This document shows, one piece after another, positions 54,059-64,000 of a DNA stretch of 64,000 nt. The notes beneath the pieces are model-generated. The model had not been told where the DNA came from. It worked only from the letters and a program-made list of their open reading frames with translations, and made no database searches. Where the stretch lies: contig OZ316891.1 in NCBI GenBank assembly GCA_973895155.1, forward strand, positions 23,250,001-23,314,000, read 5' to 3'. A program made the translations under genes and the position numbers. The stretch is from Marsupella aquatica (taxonomy: Eukaryota; Marchantiophyta). How positions within the stretch are numbered: position 1 is the stretch's first letter; each line of letters starts with the position of its first letter.

Positions 54059-57000
54059 ATGATGACTACATCAGCCCGTGCCTTTCACGTACGTGCGACC
54101 TTACATTTCTCAGACGAGGAGGATGCTGAGGGTCAGCCCCTTGACCATGATGAGATGGACGATGAGGATGAGGAGTACCATGATGCATATGATGGAGAGT
54201 TGGATGATGATGGAGAGTTGGATGATGATGTTGACGATGAGGGAGATGAGGGAGATGAGGGAGATGACCCTGTCCTTGAAGAAGATGCCTTTGCCCACCT
54301 TGTTGACGTTCACTTTGGACCTCATGCACCTGACGCCGAGCACCCTATCATGGAAGTGGATCAAGAAGATTGGGATCACTTGGAGACTGAAGCCAGAACA
54401 CCACTATTTGAGGGATCTCCATCCTCACGGTAAGGTTGTCCTAAAATTATCACAACTCTGGAATTTCATCCAGTGAATATTGGGCAGTCTAAATTGTAGT
54501 GCCAGGCATGCCATCTAGCTACTTGGACTAACTGCAAAAAGTCTGGTGTTTGTGGTTTTGCAAATCCAGGTTGGGTGCAACTTTGTTGATGTTGAATTTG
54601 CAAGGAGTTTTCAATGGTTCGGATGTCCATATAGATGCACTCTTCCAATTGTTCCACGGCAAACTCTTGCCCCAACCAAACACTCTCCCTGGATGTGTGA
54701 GGGAGGCTAAGAAGTTGTTAGCCTCAATTGGATTGGCTTTAGAGACTATCCACATGTGCCCAGGTGGGTGCATCTTGTATAGAGGGGTGTACAAGGATCA
54801 CACTCACTGCCTAGAGGAGCACTGTAGGCTTCCACGGTATCGACCAGACACCATTGGAGACAAGATTGCAGAAAAGGTAATGTTTTCCTCAACGCAATGT
54901 GAGAACAAGAAAGTCCAACTTTTAACGTTGCATTCTTTCAAACAACGTCGTACATGACTATGTAATTGATTACTTTACGTCGTCCATCTCACTTTATGTC
55001 TTTCCACCTAACGTTTTTTTGTTTTTACGTCGTATGGGATGCAGTAACTAACGTCGCATGGTACATTAGGGTATGAAACGTCGTCCTTTACGATGTTAGT
55101 TTTAATAATACGTAGTGTGGAAGGACGTTTATTGTGATTGTCGTCAAATTGACGATGTTACATTGGATCTGGCAGGTTTTTTGTTATTTCCCAATCACTC
55201 CCCGACTTCAGCATCTCTACCGATGAAAGCACTTATCCACACTACAGACTTGGCATGTGGAGAACAAATCCCCACCAGGGATAATGCAATACCACCAAGA
55301 TAGTCCAGCGTGGAAGCACATTGATGCCACTTGGCCAAATTTTGCCCAGGAGCCAAGAAATGTTCGTTTGGGGTTGGCAATCGATGGAGTGAACCCATAT
55401 AAACAACGACGGAAGCCTAAGTCCATCTGGCCTGTTCTTTTGATAAATAAAAACATCCCTCCATGGTTGGCAATGAAGAAGGGTCATGTGCTTCTATTAG
55501 CTATAATTCCTGGACCCAAGGCCTGTAAGAATCCTGATATCTGTTTGGCTCCAGCTTATGAAGAGCTACATAATCTATGGGAGGTTGGAGCAGTGACAAC
55601 AGATGTCACTCGTGAAGCAGGCAATGGTAGGACCTTCAATATGAGGGTGATGATCACTCATTGCACCACAGATGGTCCAGGTAATTCATTGGGCAACCCA
55701 ATGACTATTGTTTGCACAATGTCATGTACAATGCAAGTGTTGGGGTTATTTGTGGTCTGAACATGGTTCAATGAAATGGCAGGTATGGGGACAATATCTG
55801 GCCTGAAGGTGGCAGGTTTTTCAGCTTGCCCTTCATGTGGCCCAGAGTTGCGTGGGAGGTACTCAAGACTACTGCACAAAACCACATATGAGGGCAGTAG
55901 GGTCCGGTTGGCAATGGATGACCACTTGCGACAAAACACAACACATTGGGCAGAGACTGAAGTGCGGCCATGTCCTAATGGCCCTTCAGCTGAAGGACAA
56001 ATTCAAATGGCAGAGAAGGTGGAAGCAAAGTTACTAAAACCCAAGGATTGTGGAGTAAACCGACGCTCAGCTATGTGGGACTTGCCTTATTGGAGGGTAA
56101 GTGATAGAAGTGCATGGTTCCTTTACAGCAAATTAGACCAATAAAATTCTTAATTTAGAGATTGCAATTGATTCAATATGTTATTTCAATTTCCAGAGAC
56201 TCCAGGTTCGATGGTTGTTGGACCCCATGCACATTGAAGTGAATGTTGCTAAGAACTTGGTGAAGCACATTTATGGGACGAATGACACTCGTGGAGTCCG
56301 AGAGGATGCTGAGAGGGTTGGAGTAGTGAAGAGTTGTTGGATAACACGTACTGGGGAGAAACCTCCTGGTCCTTGGATTTTGCCAAGAGAGGTTTTGAAG
56401 GACATGAATGGGATGATAAGCGAGATGAAGTTCCCTAGCCATTACGGAGCTGGTTTTTGTGGGTGCACTACAAGGAATGATCACATACCCCCAATAGGGT
56501 TGAAGTCTCATGATTATCACAAGTTGATACAGCATGTGCTACCAGCAGTCTTGCGTTGTTGTGATGATTCCCGGGAGCGTCGTTTACTCCGTCTGACTAT
56601 ATATGAGATGTGCTCCATTTTTAGGTATGATAACGTACCCTCTCTTCCATTGCTCTCTTGCAAGTTCTTGTTACCGCTGAAGGAGCCATGTAATTCAACA
56701 AGTATTTCAAACTCATTTTTCTATGGCCCTATGTGGATCTGATATACAAAATCTTTGATGGTTTTGAGGAGGAACATAGGTGGGTATGCGCTAAGGAGAT
56801 AAAGGAGTCTGAGATTCCTTTGATGAGAGAGAGGTCAGCTCGCGTGATGTGCAATATGGAGAAGGTGTTTCCCCCATGCATATTTGACATGCAATTGCAT
56901 TTACTATGTCACTTGGTGGATGAGGTCGCGATTGCTGGTCCTGTCCATGCACGTTGGATGTATTGGGTAGAGCGCTTCATGAAAGTGCTCAAGTCCATGG

Positions 57001-57296
57001 TGCGTCAACCAGCTCGACCAGAGGGAAGTATGGCAACGGGGTATATCATGTCGGAGTGCCTCTTTTATTCCGGAGGGATGATAGGGAGTTTGGACACAGA
57101 AGCTCCCACAGCTTGGGAAGAGGCACAAGATGATGACAATGGTGGGTTGCGTTTGATGGGTGCATCAAAAAAGCGTTCACTACATGACAACATACTTCGC
57201 CTACAGATCCACAATTATGTGTTGGGAAATCGCCCAGAGATGTCTCAGTGGAGGGAGTTGCATAGGTACATATATGCAACTCTATATAACTGTTAA
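54059..57296 (+). pseudogene. CACTA-2 Tnp2 transposase
   Basis: The acidic N-terminal exon 54059-54430 ends EARTPLFEG. Further exons are about 54543-54875 (LASIGLALETIHMCPGGC), 55174-55680 (VFCYFPITPRLQHLYR...LGLAIDGVNPY), 55782-56096 (MGTISGLKVAGFSACPSCGP...DLPYWR), 56197-56625 (LLDPMHIEVNVAKNL...GLKSHDYHKLIQHVLP) and about 56700-57265, a DUF4218-like region (LCHLVDEVAIAGPVHARWMY, RPEGSMATGY). Splice phases fit where checked. One TGA (55224-55226, YR-stop-KHLS) breaks the frame; CACTA-1 has Cys there. No DUF4216-like region follows, so the 3' end is missing. Its layout matches CACTA-1 Tnp2 but the two are diverged, so they are different families. Confidence 0.8.
54905..55160. repeat. ACGACGTTA array inside a Tnp2 intron of CACTA-2
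   Basis: About 13 motifs (TTAACGTTGC, AACGTCGTAC, TTACGTCGTCC, TAACGTTTT, TTACGTCGTA, TAACGTCGCA, AACGTCGTCC, TTACGATGTTAG, GACGTTTATT, GACGATGTTAC). The intron runs from GTAATG at 54876 to TCTGGCAG at 55173. The same motif is used by CACTA-1, in an intron of a different gene. Confidence 0.8.
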
Positions 57297-58182
57297 TCTA
57301 ACAGTAGACGTTGTTCTACATTCTATGTGTGTAGAAGTTAGAGTGGGTTCAAGGAGCACTTCTTTGGATTGTGCAATATTCTCATCCAATCATATTTCAG
57401 TTTACAAGTTTCTATATATCGCGGATCGATGGCACTGGTCGTAATTGGCTTTTGTGTCGTCTTCAATGGCCAGTTTCTATGTTGAGGCCTGAACCCTAAT
57501 CTGTCCCATAAACTTCAAATGAATGTCGCCTAGGGAAATTAACGTTGTGAAGCTCAGCCGCTTCTCGAAAAGCCATCACGGTGACGTACATGGGAGCCAT
57601 ATGATTGTTAGCTTAATCCCTGAACTCGCGGTCGACAGAGCTATGCATTTTTCCAGGAGAAAATCAGCATCCAAGTTGTTGATGTAACAAGAGGATGGAA
57701 ATGAGTCAAAAGCTGAAGTTGGACACGTTGTCGTTTAAAAGGTCGTTGCCTTGCTGTATGTCTGAAACACAAAACTACTGGAACGAATGGTGAATTCATC
57801 AGTGTTGGCTGGTAACTTGACTTAAAGACCATGGATCAAATCAACATGTAAGATGAAGCTGGACAGGTGAGAGAATGACGACCACGAGAAAATCTTTTTC
57901 TCACAACTCCATCATTATGTATGTGGTCGTGACTAGGGTTTGTTTCTCTTTTGCAGTGCTGTACTGCCTGTTTACGGTAAACTTCCTTCATTCCCAGTAG
58001 GTTTGTTGTCATGTGGGAAAGATGGAGATGGGGGAAAGTCAGGCCCTCTGTTTTAAGACTTGCCGAAAGTAAAACAATCCAATTCTGGATTTTGTTGTCC
58101 AGTGGTCTTCCACAACTCGCCATCCCATGACTGGGCAGTTTCAAAGTGCATCGCCTGACGAGTGATATCAACTTTGACAAGG
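57297..58182. other. Region between CACTA-2 and the downstream gene
   Basis: No gene is supported. The end of CACTA-2 should lie here, but no CACTA-type terminus (TTTTCTTxTAGTG) was found. The - strand frame 57836-58180 has no known similarity and may be 3' UTR of the gene to its right. Confidence 0.35.
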
Positions 58183-61100
58183 TTATTCACATTTGGTTCT
58201 TTCATGAGTGGAGTTGAGGGAGAGGAGGACTTCCAGTGTCACTGCCTCCAAGATTTCTAGAAGTTCCGAGAGTTTGTGATCGAGACAGCAGAGGGGCTCT
58301 CTTTCGATTGCCATGGAATCTTGAGGAAGGCAGTTTCCAAAGCAAGTGAGAAGAGCGATTCTTAGATCTTGCATGGCGTAGAGAACTTCTTTGTTATCCG
58401 GGGTCAATGCTATCTTTGTAATAAGTAGGCAACGTGAAGCACTAATAAAAATTATGTCAACAAGGGCAAGAGCCTCAAGGGTCGGGATGTCTGCAAGGGG
58501 AGTACCCCACTCTGCTATTCCAGTGCTATCCCATAGCAATGAGCTTGGGAAAAAGATTACCTGCTCTCATAAATCGCGGCATCCAAATTTCGACAAAAAT
58601 TTATGCAGCATTTGTAACAAAGGTGAATTTTGTTTCCTATATGTCTAATGCCTTCAGTCTTCGAAACAGGTCCGAGTGTTCTTCCTTGCACAAAGAAGTC
58701 TTCATATGCCTGCATCCAAAAGCACGCAATGCTCAGTGGCCGAAGAAAGGCTTCGAATGTTTTTAAGATTCAGAAAAACAACTATTATCAAAGGTATCAA
58801 GACCTGAGGTGGCTATTCGAAGGGACATTCAAACCGCTAAAGACCCATGGGGTAGACCTTGTTCAATATCCAAGAAAAGGGCCAGAGACTAGCCCAAGGA
58901 GTAGGTACAGCGTCAGAAGGTACATCAGAAGAACAAAAGCAAATCGGGCTGACCTCTTTTTGGATTTCTTTTCCTAATGATGGTACCCGGTAGACCCTGT
59001 TGACCTCTCATGATTTTCGTTTCGCATCCTCTCACCATTGAAAAAGTTGTAATCCTTAACTGATGGACAAGATTATGCTTATCAAGGATGGAGTACATCC
59101 TCTAAGCTGCATGTTTCATGTAAAAGACAATCTCAACTCAGTGGAAAGATTGCTTACTCATTCTCTCGCTCCAAAGTCTGAATCTGCCTTTGGAATTCTT
59201 GCACTGCATCATCCTGTCCAAATTCCTGAATGATGGACATCGGGCTTATCTGGATGCCCCCCATCACCTTACTGCCAACAACGGAGGGCATTGAAGCCTG
59301 AGAAATGGGCTCAAGTAGCTGGGAGAGGTCATGAACAGTCTGCGCTTGGCCGATCCTTGCATCCAGCTCAGTTGGTCTCTTACTTGGAGCACTCCTGGGC
59401 TTTCCCGCCTCCTCAAGCGCCCCGGGCAAGGATTTTGACTGTCGACTGGGGAACTCACTAATGTTTGAAACTGGCGGCACAACAGATACTCCCAATTTCT
59501 TGTCAAAGGGACCACCAATCGAACTTGAGAGAATGGGACTGCCAATAGCCACGGAACTATGGCGGAGAGAGCTATTTGCAGTAGTTACCAGACGGTCATC
59601 CTTATCCAGCCACTCAGTAACAATCTGCATGAAAAGTTGAGTAGTACCGATTACAAAATTTCTTAGTTTGCCTCAATAAGTGCACTTTATAAGTATTTCC
59701 AAGAACTCATTAGGAGATGTGTTCAACAAAAATGAGAAATGGAAGGTACAAGAACAATCCAACAGCAAGGACCAGAATTTGCACGTCATCACGTTGAAAG
59801 ATCATGGAAGACGTTTTACTTGTGAAATCCAGTTGTCCAACTCAGTCATGACAGCAGGCCAGGGCTTGATTGATGGCGATGTAGATCGACAAGTGCTGTG
59901 ACTAGGGACTGTCAGAAGATGGCCGTCAAAGCTCGTCGGAAGTGGTAGCAGGGGTTTTCTTGGAGGTTGATTGTGAGAACTTGCTCTCCTGGTTTCTTCA
60001 CTTGAGTTATCCGCAGACCTTGGGGGAGGGAGACTTTCTTCATCTGCTCTGCTAGTTTTTTGTACAAGGCATTTCCTTTGATGCGAGATAGTGCATAGTC
60101 TGGGGGTGTCTAGAGGAGGAGTGGTTCGGAAGACACATTTTCCAGCAATAATCAGCAATGGCCTGGCTTGGGCATCCACTACACCTGCCTCACCTGCCCC
60201 ATGACACATGCTTCTCATTACTGATAAGGCTGTAGATAGACCTTTCCACTTAGGAGGCTTTGAAGGAAAAATCCGCTTCCTCTGCTCAGGATCATTGTTC
60301 TTCAAGAGCCTCTTTCTTCTCCTTTGAGAGGCAGCTGAGTTGATCTTCCTGTAAGGTGGACGAGCCCCATCGTAAGTAGGGAATGTGAATTTGACAGTTT
60401 GATTGTCTTCAGAAGATTGTAACCAAAGCATCGTGTCGTTGTTTGAGGCACAAGTGTAAACTCCATTATTTCGAGAGGAATGATAATCAGCGAAATGTGC
60501 AACTTCTTTTAGGACTTCTTCTCACTCAATTGCCAGAAATGTTCAATGTATTTAATGATGGCCACTGTTTGGGTGAGGTGAAAGGGCCATAAGACATACA
60601 CATGTAACAGCGCATGACTGACCCAATCTTTCGTTGAGTACTTCGACGGAGGACCTCGAAAGTCCAGAGCAGAAGAAAGCGTTAAAATGATGAAGAGAAG
60701 AAAATGGTTCCGTGAATGACTTTACCCACATGTAAATCTGAAGTTGTTCTCCTTTAGACCTTGTCGGAAGTCTCAATTCCCCTGATCTCTTCCCCTTCGG
60801 TGGGAGCATCTTGCAGCCTGATGATCTGGTCAACTCGGTCTGATTAGGCCTGTCCAGCGTGCCAGCAGTGCCACTTGTGGCATCCATTGTCTTCTCAGCG
60901 GAAGCTCTTCTACAGTCCCCGTCTGCTTCCCTCATGAACATATCTTGGGACACAGGACTGGAGAGTTCTTGACCACCGTACACAGCTCTCTCTCTCGGGG
61001 GACCATTCCACAACTTCCCTCTGGCATAATCGCTCGACTGGTCTTCCTCACATGTATTTTCTTTGACATTCAGGACGTTCAGGTGCTCTACCGACATTTT

Positions 61101-61480
61101 ATCCATTGTGTCCTCCGGGGTCTTCGCCACAGTGGTGGACACTTTTACACCGTAATCCATATTGCTGTTAATCAGGTCCTTCAAAACCCGTGCTATGTCA
61201 TTTTCAAGACGATTACAGCCTTTTGTTGTTGCTGCTCTTGTTAATTCTCCTCTGCGGCAGGAGTGAAGACTTTGTGATGTATCCGACTCGCGTGTCCTGT
61301 CAACCACCTCCGGCTCGCCCTTCTTAACCTCCCAGCCACCTCTTACTCGTGCCCAATGTGGGTAATCCGTGGTCATCCCAGATACACAAGATTTCAAACT
61401 AGTCGAGCTTTCCAGAGCCTGCATACTGAAGACGTTGTTGCCGAACCACAGGGAATCCATAGAAACACCCAATCAACCAA
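58183..61480 (-). CDS. Probable multi-exon host gene of unknown function
   Basis: Candidate exons on the - strand: 61460-60728 (MDSLWFGNNVFSMQALESST..., Ser/Thr-rich, ends LQIYMW before GTAAAG); about 60440-59820 (LQSSEDNQTVKFTFPTYDG, basic RRRKRLL, Ser/Pro-rich, ends DNWISQ before GTAAAA); 59624-59152 (IVTEWLDKDDRLVTTANSSL after TTTTCATGCAG, ends in a helix VQEFQRQIQTLERENE before GTAAGC); and a last exon of about 58413-58185 (IALTPDNKEVLYAMQDLRIA, LLTCFGNCLP, then a Leu-rich helix and stop). The splice sites are good, the coding parts are not repetitive and carry no in-frame stops, unlike the transposons around. One or more exons between 59150 and 58415 could not be placed. I recognise no domain; a coiled-coil scaffold or nuclear protein is possible. 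Confidence 0.45.
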
Positions 61481-63342
61481 ATAAAACCGTAACAACCAGA
61501 AACAAAATTGGACAACTGTGACAAAAACTTTCTTCAGAAAAAGTCATTTGCTGTGAATCTAGACCTGATCACTCCACCTAGCACGGAATAGTCTCACAAC
61601 AAGCATTTTGTCCAATCTATGTACACGAAACTCGTACAAGAAAGCGTATGGAGAAAAGTTCTGCAGAGTACAATAATTCCCATCTAACCAACACAAGCTT
61701 TGGAGAAGAAAAGCTCATCAGAACCAAATTTGAACCCATATAAACAAGCGAGGACAAAGTTCAGAGACCGACTGAACACCTCCATCAGGAACTTGTTCAG
61801 TGACATCCTACATCTACTGCATGCACACTTCTGAATCGACCTACATTCTAATACTATAACGTCCATCGATGTCAATTCTTCCGTAAGAACGCTTCCAACT
61901 AAAGAAATGTTGTGATAAAATGTTAATGTAAACGCCATGTGCTCGAGCCCCGGAATTCAGTCACACACGATGCTTGTGGCAAAGAAGGAAGGGTGGGGGA
62001 GTAATCTCGCTCACCTTCTATCCAAGACTTCCACAGCCCTCAAATCCAGGCTTTCAAAAGAGCTTTGGTCTCTCGAGAGCCCCCTCTTCCGCCTTGCTGC
62101 TGCTGCTTCTCCTCTTCTTTCTCTTGCAATCTTACAGACTCCAGTTGCACTCCTCCACGCTCCGACCTTCCAATCATCATCAGCGGCATTGTCGTCATCA
62201 TTGTCACCAGGGACGGCTCGTCGTTGTGAGGCCCATTTGCGACTGCATGAAAATCTGTTCTCTTCCTCTTCCTCCTCGAAAAAAGAGTGGAATCGGACTC
62301 TTTCTGTCATTTTCATCCCTCCTCTGCATTCGTTTTGTGCGTGCTCGGATTTCCGATTATCAGTCATTGCTTCTGTTTCATTGCTTCTGTTTCATTGCTT
62401 CTGTTTCAGGTACCGGTCCCGACACGGGCTGAATATATGAAGGTCTAGCCTGAATATATGACGGTCTAGCCGTGACAGGAAACACTCCCTATCTGTACGC
62501 AGGCAAATGCTGCATTGTCGGGAAACTAGATTGCCTGAAGAGAAGGGAAGGGTAGGGAAAGGAGCAGTTCAAGCGCGCATATTTAATTTTAATTGCGCAT
62601 TTGCAAAAATATTACTGGAGTGATAATGCGTTTTGTAGGCACAGACCCTGTTTCTTCCTTGCGCTGAAGCTGGGCCTGCATGAAACATCGGAGAAGCAGT
62701 TTCTTAGCGCGAAATGCCTGCCCTGCGCAGAATGTTGAAGCAGTACTGCAAAATTCATTGTGTGCGTGAATGAGTAAAACAAGCAATCGATCAAGCATGT
62801 GCAAGCACAAGGAATCAATCACATTGACCTGCTCGGGGATTCCATAAAGGTCTGGGACGTTGTGTGGAGATCAATATAAGTATGTTCCAAGGAGGAGAAA
62901 TGTGCTTGTGTTCATCTTTCAGCTTCACAATTCTCCATAGAGATCAAAGGCCACGTGCAACATTGAAAGTTCTCATTGAAATTTCTGAATTTTGGGGGTG
63001 TTGAATTTCATCATTGTTGCTTATTTTCTCGAGACATGCCTGAAGCTTGAAGAAATTGGACAACCCTAAACCCTGAACTTGGTTTACAGATAGCGGTGGC
63101 GTGCAGGATCCAAAGGAATTGGTGTCATTGCTTAATTACCGGAGCAGAACGAAAATATAGACGGTTTCAAATCCTAACACAGCTACCTACTTGATTATCG
63201 ATTGCCTTGTATGGACCTACTTCAATCAAATCGATTGACAATGGATCTACTGAATGAAAAATCATCTACTTTCAATGTATCGACTGCATTGCATCAAGAT
63301 GAAATCGAGAATGTACCATCAAGACTTGCTGTTAAGAGGAGA
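61481..63342. other. Upstream region, nothing firm
   Basis: This may contain the promoter and 5' UTR of the - strand gene. A - strand frame at 62367-62011 (MTDNRKSEHAQNE..., Glu- and Asp-rich, then Arg/Ala-rich, KIARERRGEAAAARRKRG) could be a coding first exon. Its + strand counterpart (61937-62440) is Ser/Leu-rich and looks like a shadow. A short repeat, GAATATATGA(A/C)GGTCTAGCC, occurs twice at 62430-62470, and TTCATTGCTTCTG occurs three times at 62360-62405. No RNA gene was seen. Confidence 0.3.
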
Positions 63343-64000
63343 AGAAATCCGCCATCGAATCAAACTCACTACTCCCTTGTGGATGTTGGGAAAGTATTGT
63401 GCTGCCACGACATCTTTCACAGTAATCCCAACATGTTCATCATCAAGAATTTCATCATCATCAACTGCCGCCGTCACTTGAGGGACAGTGACCATTCCAG
63501 TGGCAACCATTTTGGTTTGATCCAACCAATGTAGAGTTCAACCAACTCTGACATCCAGTTTGCCCGATGAAAATAGTCACGCTTAGTGTCTGTGGTGTTT
63601 GCCGAACAAGACTGTGAAACAAAATCCACCTTGTCCTTTTGCTTCTTAGAGGAAGATTTGTTGCTCCCATTGATATCAACATTCCATACTTTATTGTGGA
63701 CGTTAGCCACATCCCATAGAACCCATGCCAAGAGCCCTTTGCCTCTTCAATTGTTGCAGCTCCACCATGTGCGTAAGGTAAAGTCTTACTACCATGAATC
63801 ACATCTGTGAATTTTACACTAACCCAAGACTCACCGAGTAATATGTTATGACTTCTCTCCATTGGATCGGTCTTGAAAACAACTCCAAAGGCCACACAAT
63901 GGCCAAAGATAAACATTTCAACCTTATCGCCTGGCCTTAGGGTGGTCAAAGCATCCTCCTCTACATTTGCAACATTATGGATGTTGTTATCTTTTTGAGT
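63343..64000 (-). pseudogene. Fragment of a TE1-type DUF8039-like gene
   Basis: On the - strand, from the window edge: LRPGDKVEMFIFGHCVAFGV, DPMERSHNILLGESWVSVKF, DVIHGSKTLPYAHGGAATIE, VLWDVANVHNKVW, a linker KSSSKKQKDKVDF, then DQTKMVATGMVTVPQVT and AAQYFPNIHKGVVSLIRW, where homology to the 15-16 kb copy stops at about 63343. It carries units 2 and 3 of the triple repeat with unit 2 uninverted. Small indels shift the frame near 63725 and 63545. It continues beyond the window. Confidence 0.6.

Noticed and set aside
61937-62440. + strand ORF of 167 codons, Ser/Leu-rich
   Set aside because: Composition and lack of similarity suggest it is antisense to a possible Glu/Arg-rich - strand exon or to a 5' UTR.

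Overview
The window looks like transposon-rich nuclear DNA of a land plant. The evidence is a multi-exon plant-type cytochrome P450 with GT-AG introns, CACTA (En/Spm) elements with plant-type Tnp2, DUF4218-like and DUF4216-like regions, a MULE-like transposase with a SWIM zinc finger, and small hAT-like MITEs. The species cannot be fixed from sequence alone; a bryophyte, lycophyte or fern seems as likely as an angiosperm. No rRNA, tRNA or CRISPR array was recognised.

Layout. (1) 1.25-5.0 kb, + strand: a nearly complete CYP85-clan P450 of at least eight exons. (2) 5.8-7.9 kb: a degraded FCP1/HAD-phosphatase-like ORF broken by a MITE, plus two more MITEs. (3) 7.9-17.0 kb, element TE1: on the - strand, ORFs with ParB-like and DNA-methyltransferase-like segments; on the + strand, a transposase-like gene with three DUF8039-like repeats; between and inside them, large tandem arrays of a 25-bp palindrome. 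(4) 17.0-21.6 kb: copy A of a - strand 'plant transposon protein' element. (5) 22.1-22.9 kb: a 59-bp tandem repeat built on GATACCGGTATC. (6) 23.5-29.8 kb, element TE2: - strand ParB/methyltransferase-like module and + strand transposase fragment, with the palindrome TAGCGAGCTCGCTA in introns. (7) 29.8-33.2 kb: copy B of the copy-A element. (8) 33.2-43.5 kb, element TE3, the best preserved: - strand ParB-like plus methyltransferase-like ORFs, divergent + strand MULE-like SWIM transposase, and at least 11 exact copies of the palindrome AGCGCCTGGCGCT in introns and flanks. (9) 43.9-51.7 kb, CACTA-1 (- strand): a CACTA terminus, Tnp2 and a TnpA-like gene. (10) 51.8-57.3 kb, CACTA-2 (+ strand): Tnp2 plus a SET-domain exon spliced in phase to a CACTA-type zinc finger. 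Both CACTAs carry arrays of ACGACGTTA-like motifs, two of them inside introns. (11) 58.2-61.5 kb, - strand: a probable host gene of unknown function. (12) 63.3-64.0 kb: a fragment related to the TE1 + strand gene.

How it may work together (inference). TE1, TE2 and TE3 share one plan: a transposase on one strand and a ParB-like plus methyltransferase-like module on the other, with a family-specific palindrome repeated in non-coding DNA, including introns. This resembles element-encoded proteins that recognise their own DNA, for example the VANC anti-silencing proteins of Arabidopsis VANDAL elements. The methyltransferase motifs are degenerate, so recognition rather than catalysis may be the role. 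Most element genes here carry stop codons, frameshifts or insertions, so these copies are probably dead relatives of active elements.
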